DNA of 64,000 bases from DATFDN01 sp963756495 (GCA_963756495.1 CAVWNS010000014.1:1-64000); one strand, 5' to 3'; counted from the stretch's first letter, positions 35,787 through 44,309 are shown. The notes: generated from the letters alone by a model not told the origin. Numbers and translations are program-made.

Positions 35787-37124
35787 ATGAGCCGCGTCCT
35801 GCACCGTGCCGGCGGCACCCCGCCCATTGCCGCCGGCGGCGATGGCATCCGCCTGCGTCTGGCGGATGGGCGCTCGATCATCGACGGCTCGGGCGGCGCG
35901 GCCGTGGCCTGTCTCGGCCACGGCAACCGCCGCGTCGCCGAAGCCATCGCGCGCCAGGCCGGCGCCATGGCCTACGCGCATACTGGCACGTTCAGCAGCG
36001 AACCCGCCGAGCACCTCGCCGATTTCCTCCTGGACGGCGCGCCCGGTTCGATGACGCAGGCCTATTTCTGCTCCTCCGGGTCCGAGGGGACGGAGGCGGC
36101 GCTGAAACTCGCCCGACAGTATTTCGTGGAGATCGGACAGCCGCATCGCACCTGCTTCATCGCGCGCCGGCAGAGCTATCATGGCAACACGCTGGGCGCC
36201 CTGGCCGCTGGGGGCAACATGATGCGCCGGGCGCTCTACAAGCCGATGCTGAGCCCGGTGTTCAGTCATGTCTCGCCCTGCTTCCCCTATCATTTCCAGG
36301 ACACCGAGGAGTCCGACGCCCAATATGTCGATCGCCTCGGCGCGGAGTTGCAGGCCGAATTCGAGCGTCTGGGACCGGAGACGGTCATCGCCTTCATGGC
36401 CGAGCCGGTGGTGGGAGCGACCGCCGGTTGCGTGACCGCGCTGCCCGGCTATTTCGAGCGGGTGCGCGCGATCTGCGACCGCCATGGCGCGCTGCTGATC
36501 CTGGACGAGGTCATGTGCGGGATGGGACGCACCGGCACCACCCATGCCTGGCAGCAGGAGGGTGTAACGCCGGATATCCAGGTCATCGCCAAGGGCCTCG
36601 GTGGCGGCTACCAGCCGATCGGCGGAATCCTGATCGCAGGCCGCCTCGTCGAGGCGATCCGTGCCGGCTCGGGCGCCTTTATGCACGGGCACACGTATCA
36701 GGCGCACCCGGTGGCGTGCGCCGGCGCACTGGAGGTGCAACGCATCATCCGCGACCACGACCTGCTCGCCAATGTGCGCGCGATGGGCATGCGGCTGGAG
36801 CACGCTTTGACCGAGCGATTGGGCAACCATCCCCATGTCGGCGATATCCGCGGCCGCGGCCTGTTCTGGGCTATCGAGTTCGTGGCCGACCGCGCCAGTC
36901 GCCAGCCGTTTGACCCGGCGCTGCGGCTGCATGACCGTATGAAGCAGGCCGCACTCGCCAACGGATTGGCGATCTATCCGATGGGCGGCACGATCGACGG
37001 GCGCCTGGGCGACCACGTCATCGTGGCGCCTCCGTACATCGTCACCGCCCCGGAGATCGAGGAGATCGTGGACCGCCTTGGCCAGGCCGCCGAGTCCGCC
37101 CTCGCCGGACGGCTCGGCGACTGA
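35787..37124 (+). CDS. Class III PLP-dependent aminotransferase
   Basis: The 445-residue enzyme belongs to the class III (omega) aminotransferases, which usually act on amines or on amino groups away from the carboxylate. Motifs include FCSSGSEGTEAALKLARQ, the PLP aspartate in LLILDEVMCGMGRTG and the PLP lysine in VIAKGLGGGYQPIGG. Paired with the flavin oxidoreductase just upstream, it may help degrade an amine or amino acid. The stop is 3 bases from the leuA stop on the other strand. Confidence 0.92.
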   Translation: MSRVLHRAGGTPPIAAGGDGIRLRLADGRSIIDGSGGAAVACLGHGNRRVAEAIARQAGAMAYAHTGTFSSEPAEHLADFLLDGAPGSMTQAYFCSSGSEGTEAALKLARQYFVEIGQPHRTCFIARRQSYHGNTLGALAAGGNMMRRALYKPMLSPVFSHVSPCFPYHFQDTEESDAQYVDRLGAELQAEFERLGPETVIAFMAEPVVGATAGCVTALPGYFERVRAICDRHGALLILDEVMCGMGRTGTTHAWQQEGVTPDIQVIAKGLGGGYQPIGGILIAGRLVEAIRAGSGAFMHGHTYQAHPVACAGALEVQRIIRDHDLLANVRAMGMRLEHALTERLGNHPHVGDIRGRGLFWAIEFVADRASRQPFDPALRLHDRMKQAALANGLAIYPMGGTIDGRLGDHVIVAPPYIVTAPEIEEIVDRLGQAAESALAGRLGD

Positions 37125-37127
37125 TCG

Positions 37128-38738
37128 CTAAGCTTCTGCGGCGTCCGGCCGATCCTGAGCCGACCAGGCTTGTGGCTCGGTGCGCGCACGCTTGACCAGC
37201 AGCTTGTTCAACGCGTGGACATAGGCGCGCGCCGAGGCGACGATGGTGTCGAGGTCGGCGCCCTGGCCATCGACAAGCTTGCCGTTCTCCTCCAGTCGCA
37301 CGGTCGTTTTGGCCTGCGCGTCCGTGCCCTCCGTCACCGCGCCGACCGAGAACAGGACCAGGTTCGCCTCGTGCGGAAAGATCGCGTGGATGGCCCGGAA
37401 CGTGGCGTCCACCGGCCCGTCCCCGGTGGCGACGGCGTGCTTCATCGCGCCGTCAACCTCCAGCTCCAGCTCGGCGCGCTGCGGCGCCTTCGACCCGGCA
37501 TGCACGTCGAGCGAGACGAAGCGGATGCGGTCATGGTCGCGCATCACCTCGTCATCGACCAGTGCGACGATGTCTTCGTCGTACACCACCTTCTTGCGGT
37601 CGGCGATGTCCTTGAAGCGACGGAATGCGACATTCAGTTGATTGTCGCCGATCTCGTATCCCAGCAACCGCAGCTTGTCGCGAAACGCAGCCCGACCCGA
37701 GTGCTTGCCCAGCACCAGGCTCGACTTGGTCCAGCCGACGCTCTCCGGCGTCATGATCTCATAGGTCGCCGCGTGCTTCAGCACGCCATCCTGGTGGATG
37801 CCCGCCTCGTGGGCGAAGGCGTTGCGCCCGACAATCGCCTTGTTCGGCTGTACGTCGAATCCGGTGATGGTGGACAGCAGCTTGGAAACCTTGAGCAGGC
37901 TTCGGGTCTTGATGTTGTTGCGAAACGGGACCGCATCCTGACGGGTGCGGATCGCCATCACCGCTTCCTCCAACGAGGCGTTGCCCGCGCGTTCGCCGAT
38001 GCCGTTGATGGTGGATTCGACCTGCCGGACGCCCACGCTGATCGCCGCAAGCGTGTTCGCCACGGCTAGCCCCAGATCGTTGTGGTTGTGGGTGGAAAGC
38101 ACGATCCGGTCGGCGCCGGGTACCCGCTCGCGCACCATCGTGAAGATCCGCACGATATCCTCGGGGAGCGCATAACCGACCGTGTCGGGAATGTTGATGG
38201 TGGTCGCACCCGCCTTGATCGCCGCCTCCACGCAGCGGCACAGGAAATCGGGGTCGGTGCGGGTGCCGTCCTCGGCGGACCATTCGACGTCCTCGGCGAA
38301 CCGCCGCGCCAGGACGACACTGTCGGTCGCGAGTTGCAGCACCTCGTCGGGTTCCATCCGCAGCTTGTACTTCATGTGCAGCGGGCTGGTGCTCAGGAAG
38401 ATGTGGATGCGCTTGCGCTTCGCGGGGCGCACCGCCTCGGCGGCGCGCAGGATGTCCTCGCGTCCGGTCCGAGCCAGACCGCAGATCACCGGCGTATCGG
38501 CGCGTTGGCCGATGCTCTCCGCGATCGCCTTAACGGAATCGAAATCACCCGGCGAGGCGATGGGAAACCCCGCCTCCATCACGTCGATCCCGAGATCGGT
38601 CAGCGCCTCGGCCATCCGGATCTTCTCACTGAGGTTCATCGAGAAGCCCGGCGATTGCTCGCCGTCGCGCAACGTCGTGTCGAATATGATGATCCGGTCG
38701 TCGTCCAGCTTTCCGAAGCTGGGATGCTCGATGCTCAT
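37128..38738 (-). CDS. leuA: 2-isopropylmalate synthase
   Basis: The 536-residue enzyme joins 2-oxoisovalerate and acetyl-CoA, the first committed step of leucine synthesis. It has the catalytic start IIFDTTLRDGEQSPG, the metal-binding segment STHNHNDLGLAVANTLAAI, the GERAGNASLEEAVMAI region and a C-terminal LeuA regulatory domain (about 400-525) that binds leucine in relatives. The start at 38738 follows AAGGA. An alternative ATG eight codons earlier is less likely. It is preceded by a leucine-rich leader peptide and competing hairpins, so control by leucine supply is likely at the transcript as well as by feedback. Confidence 0.95.
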   Translation of the reverse strand: MSIEHPSFGKLDDDRIIIFDTTLRDGEQSPGFSMNLSEKIRMAEALTDLGIDVMEAGFPIASPGDFDSVKAIAESIGQRADTPVICGLARTGREDILRAAEAVRPAKRKRIHIFLSTSPLHMKYKLRMEPDEVLQLATDSVVLARRFAEDVEWSAEDGTRTDPDFLCRCVEAAIKAGATTINIPDTVGYALPEDIVRIFTMVRERVPGADRIVLSTHNHNDLGLAVANTLAAISVGVRQVESTINGIGERAGNASLEEAVMAIRTRQDAVPFRNNIKTRSLLKVSKLLSTITGFDVQPNKAIVGRNAFAHEAGIHQDGVLKHAATYEIMTPESVGWTKSSLVLGKHSGRAAFRDKLRLLGYEIGDNQLNVAFRRFKDIADRKKVVYDEDIVALVDDEVMRDHDRIRFVSLDVHAGSKAPQRAELELEVDGAMKHAVATGDGPVDATFRAIHAIFPHEANLVLFSVGAVTEGTDAQAKTTVRLEENGKLVDGQGADLDTIVASARAYVHALNKLLVKRARTEPQAWSAQDRPDAAEA

Positions 38739-38771
38739 TGCCTGGTCCTTGGGTGTGAACACGCCGCGCCG

Positions 38772-38826
38772 TCAGGGGTCCCCCTGAGCGATGCCGGTGT
38801 CGTCACCCCGGCCCGCCGCTCAGGGG
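38772..38826 (-). promoter_or_regulatory. Candidate leuA transcription attenuator
   Basis: On the minus strand three short segments lie between leader and gene. Segment A, CCCCTGAGCG at 38826-38817, contains the leader stop codon. Segment B, CGCTCAGGGG at 38790-38781, is its exact ten-base complement. Segment C, CCCCTGA at 38778-38772, is the exact complement of the last seven bases of B. B can therefore pair with A or with C, not both. A ribosome that finishes the leader would cover A and allow the compact B-C hairpin; one stalled at the leucine codons would leave A free for B. The B-C stem is not followed by a T run, so it may end transcription weakly or act with Rho. Confidence 0.62.
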
Positions 38827-38939
38827 CGGCTAAGTCGAAGGAGCAGGGAGAGCGGGAGCAGGTCGCCGTTCAGCAGCACGCCGTCGCGCGCAGCGGCGCG
38901 GACGAGGCAATCGGCGGTGCTGGGACCGGCATCGACCAT
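38820..38939 (-). CDS. Leucine-rich leader peptide of leuA
   Basis: This small frame of 39 codons starts with ATG at 38939 behind AGGGAG and ends at the TGA within segment A of the attenuator. Ten residues are leucine, nine of them in the last 18 (including LLPLSLLLRL). Such a run makes a ribosome sensitive to the supply of charged leucine tRNA. It lies 81 bases upstream of leuA in the same direction. No similarity to any enzyme is seen and none is expected. Confidence 0.65.
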   Translation of the reverse strand: MVDAGPSTADCLVRAAARDGVLLNGDLLPLSLLLRLSRP

Positions 38940-38956
38940 ACGCTCCCTATAGGCGC

Positions 38957-38972
38957 GCCGCCGCGCGGCGGC
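38957..38972 (-). terminator. Palindrome between ctaG and the leuA leader
   Basis: GCCGCCGCGCGGCGGC is a perfect 16-base palindrome located 16 bases past the ctaG stop and about 17 before the leader start. It may stop ctaG transcripts or bind a regulator. There is no T run. Confidence 0.35.
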
Positions 38973-38988
38973 AACCCCGGGAGACCCG

Positions 38989-39898
38989 CTACAGGCCCGC
39001 CTGCGTGAGCTTGCTCGCTGAAGAAAGCGATCGCAGGTAGGCGATCACGTCACGCCGGCGCAGAGGGTCGGGCAATCCCATGGGCATTTGCGCGCCTTGG
39101 ATGAATGTTTGCGGGCCGGCCAGCCATTTGTCGAGCGTGTCCGCGTTCCAGGTCAGACCGGCATGGGCGAGCGCGGCGGAGTACGGATACCCGGGCGCGG
39201 TCCCCGCCTGACGACCGAACACACCGCGCAGCGGCGGGCCGACCCGCCCCTGGTCCAGCCCGTGACACTCGGCGCAGGCCGTCGCGAAAACTTTCTGCCC
39301 GGCTGCCGGGTCGGGGGGCGCCTGCTCGAAGCGGGCAAGGTCCGGCGCGCCGGCAGGATTCAGGGAGCGGAAGAACTCGTACGACAGGTCGATCTCATTC
39401 ACGTCGGCGGTGTTGCGATCCTCGGCCAGCCGGCGATCGACGAAGAAATCGACCGGCATCTCCACTTTCTGATGCGGCTCCAGGCGTTCCTCGGTAAAGC
39501 AGAAGCATTCGATCTTCTTGAAGAATTTGCCGGTCTTCTCAGGGTTCACGTTGAACGTCGCGTGGCCGACAATCGGCTCGCCAGCCAGGTTCTCCGCCTC
39601 GAAGAACACCAGCGTATCCTGGCCCAGCCGCACCCGCACCGTGTCCTGCACCGGGACGAAGCGCCACGGCAGTCCGGGGGCGGTGCTCGCAAGGAAGCGC
39701 ACGGTCACGAACCGGGTGGAGGCCGTCTCGGTCGCGGCGGCCACCCGCTGTGTGGTGCCGAGAGCGCCGGTGACGGAACAGGTACAGCCGATAGAGCGTC
39801 ACCGAAAAGGAGACCAGGGTCAGCATGACCGCGACCGCACCCAGGAGCGCGCCGAGGGTGGCGAACGTGCGCAGGCGGCGGGAGCGGGGCAGTGGCAT
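38989..39898 (-). pseudogene. ctaG: Cytochrome oxidase copper chaperone CtaG fused to a cytochrome c domain (one frameshift)
   Basis: Starting at 39898, an N-terminal membrane helix (TFATLGALLGAVAVMLTLVS) leads into the Cox11/CtaG domain. One extra base in the CC near 39779-39783 shifts the frame; without it the text reads YRLYCSVTGALGTTQRVAAA, the expected family sequence. The copper motif CFCF is present in KKIECFCFTEERL. CtaG proteins deliver copper to subunit I of cytochrome oxidase at the periplasmic side. Where they normally end, this protein continues for about 100 residues as a class I cytochrome c with the heme motif CAECH and the methionine ligand region QMPMGLPDP. The fusion is unusual. 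The frameshift is probably a sequence error. Confidence 0.78.
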
Positions 39899-40000
39899 AG
39901 CGGGGATCTAGTCCCGCACGCGTGAACCGGCAAGGCGAGAGGCCGCTCCATGCGCGAGTTGCATCCCGACGGCGTGGATGACGTGCGGCGCGGGCAGCAA

Positions 40001-41236
40001 TCAAAAGAGGACGCCTGTCTCGAGCAGACCGCGAACCTGGTTGGTGCTGTTGAGGCCCGAACCCAGCGCGAACCCGGCGGTGGTATCGAACGCCTTCACG
40101 AACGAGAACTCACCGCGCGCGAAGAAGCGGTTGTACTGGAAGGTGGGTGTCATCGTCAGGGACATGGCCCTGCTGCCGGGTCCGTAAAGCAGGTTCGGCG
40201 ATCCGTTCGACAGGCTTCCCGTGGACGCGATGTATTCCACACGTCCGGCGAGGCTCCAATTGGGGCTGAAGGCATAGTTGGCGAGCACCGCACCGCCGAA
40301 TGTCTCGGCTTCGTTGGTGATCCCGATTGATGGGTCCTTGCCGATATGAGCAGCTTGGAAGTAGGGGGTGATCGTCCAGGGTCCGGCGGTATGAGTGTAG
40401 ATGATGTTGTAAATCGATCCGTTGTTCTGCGCGAGGGGAGTTGCAAGATTCGAGTAGCCGGTCGTACCGGCGTTGCCGCCCGCCGCCAAGGTCAGCGTGT
40501 TGGCGCTGTTGATGGTCCAGACCGCCGAGCCCGAAACCCAGTTGAACCGGTCGGAGTAGTAGCCGTCGTTGAGCGACAGCGCAAAGACGACGGGTCCCGC
40601 CGTGTAGTTCGCCTGCACACCACGGCTGATCGCCGGCTCCTGATTCCACAACAGCCCGCGCTCGATATTCATGTTCTCGAAGGTAAAGGTGGATTCGGCG
40701 CCGATGAGCGACGGTAGCTTGCCGGCCTCGATGGAGAAGTTGCTGGTCGGCGCGATCTTGATGAAAGCCTCCGGCACCGCGCCGTAGAAGTCGCTCATCG
40801 CGTGACCTGAGGTGGCGGAGATGTATTGGGTGCCGAGCGCTGGCAGGGAGTAAGCGCCGACCTGGACGTAGTATTGTACCAACCCGTCAGTTTTTTGCAG
40901 AATGAGCTGGCCGTTACTAACATCTAGGTGGCCGTTCTGATCGCCGGGCACCGGATTGTTTTGTACCAGACCAAGGCCGCTGACCACGCCACTGATATAA
41001 GTCTTCCCGGCCGGGCCGAGGTCGATGCTGAACGGGGCGGGGTTGAGCGCCAGCGGTCCGCTCATCCCTGGGGCCGGCAGGGTCACCGTTGCCGCAGCGG
41101 GCGGGGTGGCCGGCGAGGCTGCGGGTGGCGGCGCGGGTGTGGCTGACGGCGGCGTCGGCGTTTGCGCCAGGGCAGGCAGGGTGGCGGTCACGCCAGCCGC
41201 CAGGATGGCGGACGGAAGAGGCAGTCGACGGGACAT
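40001..41236 (-). CDS. Outer-membrane beta-barrel (porin-like) protein
   Basis: The 411-residue protein has a signal peptide (RRLPLPSAILAAGVTATLPALAQ) and a Pro/Ala/Thr-rich segment. The rest is made of alternating short strands with aromatic girdles, ending in phenylalanine (LLETGVLF), as outer-membrane barrels do. It resembles the OmpL-like putative porin-2 group in the YISGVVSGLGLVQNN start and the ERGLLWNQEPAISRGVQ loop. The start at 41236 follows GGGAG. It is downstream of amtB on the same strand, so it may admit nitrogen compounds; a terminator-like hairpin between them may lower its expression. Confidence 0.8.
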   Translation of the reverse strand: MSRRLPLPSAILAAGVTATLPALAQTPTPPSATPAPPPAASPATPPAAATVTLPAPGMSGPLALNPAPFSIDLGPAGKTYISGVVSGLGLVQNNPVPGDQNGHLDVSNGQLILQKTDGLVQYYVQVGAYSLPALGTQYISATSGHAMSDFYGAVPEAFIKIAPTSNFSIEAGKLPSLIGAESTFTFENMNIERGLLWNQEPAISRGVQANYTAGPVVFALSLNDGYYSDRFNWVSGSAVWTINSANTLTLAAGGNAGTTGYSNLATPLAQNNGSIYNIIYTHTAGPWTITPYFQAAHIGKDPSIGITNEAETFGGAVLANYAFSPNWSLAGRVEYIASTGSLSNGSPNLLYGPGSRAMSLTMTPTFQYNRFFARGEFSFVKAFDTTAGFALGSGLNSTNQVRGLLETGVLF

Positions 41237-41282
41237 CGGGAACTCCCTGATTCTTGGCGTTCTGTCGCGGCCAGAAAAAGGA

Positions 41283-41306
41283 GGGGGCGCCGTCGCCAGC
41301 ACCCCC
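41283..41306 (-). terminator. Intrinsic terminator between amtB and the porin gene
   Basis: On the minus strand GGGGGTGC (41306-41299) pairs with GCGCCCCC (41290-41283) with one G-U pair, followed closely by CTTTTTC. It lies about 10 bases past the amtB stop. Confidence 0.6.
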
Positions 41307-41316
41307 AAAGGAGGAC

Positions 41317-42678
41317 CTATTGAAAGATCTGCTCGCCATGCAGAACGAGGTCGAGGCCTTCGCGCTCCTGATCCTCCTCCACACGGAGTCCGACCAGTGC
41401 CTTGGTGATCATCAGAATGATCAGCGTCATCACCCCGCTGTACACGAGGGTGGTCAGCACGGCGATCACTTGGCTCTCGAACTGGGCGATGCCGCCGATG
41501 TTGACGCCCTGCGGGGACGCGGTGGTGGCGGTCAGCGGACCGTAGGCGAACACGCCCGTGAGCAATGCGCCGATAATGCCGCCCACGCCATGCACGCCGA
41601 AGGCGTCCAGGCTGTCGTCATAGCCGAGTGCGTGCTTCAGGCTGGTCGCGGCCCAGAAGCAGCCGACGCCGGCGGCGACACCGATCAGGATGGCCGGGCC
41701 GGGCAGCACGAACCCTGAGGCCGGGGTGATGGCGACCAGGCCGGCCACCGCACCCGAGGCGATGCCGAGCACCGAAGGCTTGCCCTTCGCGGCCCACTCG
41801 GCGAAGGCCCAGGCCAGCGCCGCCGATGCGGTGGCGATCTGCGTCACCGCCATCGCCATGCCGGCGCGCCCGTTGGCGCCCACCGCCGAGCCGGCATTGA
41901 AGCCGAACCAGCCCACCCACAAAAGCGAGGCGCCGATCAACGCGAAAGACACGTTGTACGGCGCCATGTTGTCGTGGCCATAGCCGACGCGCTTGCCCAG
42001 CACGAGGGCGCAGACCAAACCGGCGATGCCGGCGTTGATGTGGACCACCGTTCCGCCCGCGAAGTCGGCTGCGCCGGGAAGACCGAATACACCCGCGCCG
42101 AGCCATCCCGTCGCGCTCCAGACCCAGTGCGCGATCGGCGCATAGACCAGGATCGACCACAGCGTCATGAAGATCAGCAGCGCGCTGAACTTCATGCGGT
42201 CCGCGAACGCGCCGGCGATCAGCGCGGGCGTGATGATCGCGAAGGTCATCTGGAACATCATGTACACGGTCTCGGGGATCGTCGTCTGGGTGGCGGAATC
42301 CACCCCCGCTCCGAGCAGGAACGGCTTATCCCAGTTGGCCCCGAAGCCTTGCAGGAAGAATCGCGACAGATCGCCCACGTAAGGAGTGCCGTTGGTGAAT
42401 GCGAGGCTGTAGCCGATCACCATCCAGGCGATGGTCACCACGCAACAGACCGTGAAGGACTGCATCATGGTCGCCAGCATGTTCTTCTTGCGCACCATCC
42501 CGGCGTAGAACAGCGCCAGACCGGGAATGGTCATCATCAGCACCAGTGCGGTGCTGCACAGCATCCATGCGGTGTCGCCGCTGTCGATCTTCGGGGCGGG
42601 GTCGGCCGCCATCGCGGGCGCGCTCAGCAGCGCCGGCGCGAGGGCCAGGGCGGCCCAGGCGAGTGGGGATCGTTTCAT
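41317..42678 (-). CDS. amtB: Ammonium transporter
   Basis: The 453-residue protein is an 11-helix ammonium channel of the Amt/Rh family. A signal sequence (WAALALAPALLSAPAMA) precedes DTAWMLCSTALVLMMTIPGLALFYAGMV. Family marks include GDFAGG-type FAGGTVVHINAGIAGLV with the first pore histidine and DAFGVHGVGGIIGALLTG with the second. It exchanges signals with the PII protein encoded 27 bases upstream, which blocks the channel when nitrogen is plentiful. Expression is probably nitrogen-controlled through the promoter before glnK. Confidence 0.96.
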   Translation of the reverse strand: MKRSPLAWAALALAPALLSAPAMAADPAPKIDSGDTAWMLCSTALVLMMTIPGLALFYAGMVRKKNMLATMMQSFTVCCVVTIAWMVIGYSLAFTNGTPYVGDLSRFFLQGFGANWDKPFLLGAGVDSATQTTIPETVYMMFQMTFAIITPALIAGAFADRMKFSALLIFMTLWSILVYAPIAHWVWSATGWLGAGVFGLPGAADFAGGTVVHINAGIAGLVCALVLGKRVGYGHDNMAPYNVSFALIGASLLWVGWFGFNAGSAVGANGRAGMAMAVTQIATASAALAWAFAEWAAKGKPSVLGIASGAVAGLVAITPASGFVLPGPAILIGVAAGVGCFWAATSLKHALGYDDSLDAFGVHGVGGIIGALLTGVFAYGPLTATTASPQGVNIGGIAQFESQVIAVLTTLVYSGVMTLIILMITKALVGLRVEEDQEREGLDLVLHGEQIFQ

Positions 42679-42705
42679 CTAGTGCTTTTCCTGTTCCCAA
42701 AAAAA

Positions 42706-43044
42706 TCAGAGGGCGGCGCGGTCAAGCTCGCCGGTACGGATCCGCACCGCGCGCTGCACGTCCATGACGAAGATCTTGCCATCGCCGATCTTGCCGGTCT
42801 GGGCGGCGGTCATGATCGCCTCGATAACCTGGTCGGCGATATCGCTCGGGACGGCGACCTCGATCTTGATCTTGGGGAGGAAGTTCACGTGGTACTCCGC
42901 CCCGCGATAGATCTCCGTCTGTCCCTTCTGCCGCCCGAACCCCTTCACCTCGGAGACGGTGAGCCCCTGAACGCCGAGCGGCGTCAGCGCCTCGCGCACG
43001 TCGTCGAGCTTGAAGGGCTTGATGATCGCCATGATGAGCTTCAT
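42706..43044 (-). CDS. glnK: Nitrogen regulatory protein PII
   Basis: The 112-residue protein is a trimeric PII signal protein that senses 2-oxoglutarate and ATP/ADP and is modified with UMP. The T loop carries the modified tyrosine Y51 in EIYRGAEYHVNFLPK. The B and C loop regions appear as TGKIGDGKIFV and VRIRTGELDRAAL. Its place directly before amtB identifies it as the GlnK type rather than the GlnB copy usually found with glnA. A sigma-54-like promoter lies about 60 bases upstream. Confidence 0.95.
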   Translation of the reverse strand: MKLIMAIIKPFKLDDVREALTPLGVQGLTVSEVKGFGRQKGQTEIYRGAEYHVNFLPKIKIEVAVPSDIADQVIEAIMTAAQTGKIGDGKIFVMDVQRAVRIRTGELDRAAL

Positions 43045-43106
43045 CTCGCTGCCTGCCCTGGTTGCGTCGGCACGCCCCCGATCGGGCGGCCCTCGCTCAC
43101 GGCCAG

Positions 43107-43122
43107 TTCAAGACCCATGCCA
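43107..43122 (-). promoter_or_regulatory. Candidate sigma-54 promoter of glnK-amtB
   Basis: On the minus strand TGGCATGGGTCTTGAA matches the sigma-54 pattern TGGCAC-N4-TTGCA, with the GG and the TTG the correct 12 bases apart; the -12 element has GA in place of GC. It lies about 63 bases before the glnK ATG. No clear NtrC site was seen further upstream. Confidence 0.42.
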
Positions 43123-43313
43123 AACTCGGCGTGAGGGGCTGGAAGGCAGTGAAACGGAGCGGCGCTGCTGATCTGCATAGAAAACAGGCGCAGGGTGGAC
43201 ATTCGAGCGTCGTCGCGCCCGGCGCACGGGTTCGCAACCGCTTGCCGCTACGCCGCGTTCTGCCCGCGCCCCCTGATCATCATCCGAGCCGCTCCGATGC
43301 CGCATCCCCGCGC

Positions 43314-44309
43314 GTGAAGAAGACCTCTGTCATCCTTGCCATTGGCGGGGTCGCGCTGGCCGTCGTGCTTGTCGTCTGGGTCGGTGCCGGAAAGATCGTG
43401 CGGGCGGTGACGGCGGTCGGTTGGTGGGGGTTCGCTGGGCTGGTGGTTTGGCAGCTTGGGATGTTCCTGCTGCTCGCCTCAGCATGGCGCCGGGTCTGCC
43501 CCGGCGTACGCCTGCGGACCCTGGTATGGGGTCGGCTGGTGCGCGAGGGCGGCCCCAATATACTGCCATTCTCGGAAGTGGGCGGCCTCGCGTTCGGTGC
43601 CCGCGCCATCATGCTGGCCGGGGTGACGCCGGAACGCGCGGTGGCCTCCAGCATCGCCGACGTCGCCGCGGAGTTCATCGGCGAAATCCCGTTTATCCTG
43701 TTCGGCGTTATCATGTTGATGGCGCGGGGTCCGGACACCTCGCTCGTCCTGCCGGTGGGAATCGGATTGGCGCTCATCGCGGCCGGCGCGGCCGCGCTGA
43801 TCTGGGCCGAACGGCACTCCGCACGGCTGTTCGATGCCGTGGGCCGCGGGATCGCTGCCCGTTGGGCGCATCGGGCCGAGCGCCAGGCTGTCGCCGTCCA
43901 GCACGAGGTGGAGCACCTGTTCAGCCAGCCGCGCCGCATCGGCGCCGCGGCGGCGATCCACCTTGCCGGTTGGGTCGGTGGCGCGGTGACGGTCTGGATG
44001 GCGTACCGGATGCTGGGCGGGCGCATCGACGTGGTCTCGGCGATGGCGATCGAGGGGCTGTTGTCCGGTGCGCTTGCCGTCGCCTTCCTGGTGCCCGGCG
44101 GCCTCGGCGTGCAGGAGGCGTCCTACGTGCTGCTTGGCCGGTTGTTCGGGATGCCGGCTCACCTGTCTATAGGACTTTCCTTTCTGCGCCGCGCCCGCGA
44201 CATCGTCATCGGCGCGCCCGCCCTGGTCACCTGGCAGGTGGCGGAAGCCCGGCGCCTGCGACAGAGCGGGGTCGCCGCCGCACCTGCGCGCGCACATGAC
44301 GGAAATTGA
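43314..44309 (+). CDS. hpnL: HpnL-like membrane protein (UPF0104/LPG synthase TM family)
   Basis: The 331-residue inner-membrane protein has seven or more helices from VILAIGGVALAVVLVVWVGA on. The core EGGPNILPFSEVGGLAFGAR and DVAAEFIGEIPFILFG resembles the hopanoid-associated HpnL proteins, which are thought to help move or place hopanoids; a general flippase-like relative is the alternative. The GTG at 43314 is chosen since it begins at the first helix; the frame is open upstream to 43062 with arginine-rich sequence that does not look like a membrane protein. Its end overlaps the end of the convergent M81 gene by 83 bases. Confidence 0.7.
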   Translation: MKKTSVILAIGGVALAVVLVVWVGAGKIVRAVTAVGWWGFAGLVVWQLGMFLLLASAWRRVCPGVRLRTLVWGRLVREGGPNILPFSEVGGLAFGARAIMLAGVTPERAVASSIADVAAEFIGEIPFILFGVIMLMARGPDTSLVLPVGIGLALIAAGAAALIWAERHSARLFDAVGRGIAARWAHRAERQAVAVQHEVEHLFSQPRRIGAAAAIHLAGWVGGAVTVWMAYRMLGGRIDVVSAMAIEGLLSGALAVAFLVPGGLGVQEASYVLLGRLFGMPAHLSIGLSFLRRARDIVIGAPALVTWQVAEARRLRQSGVAAAPARAHDGN

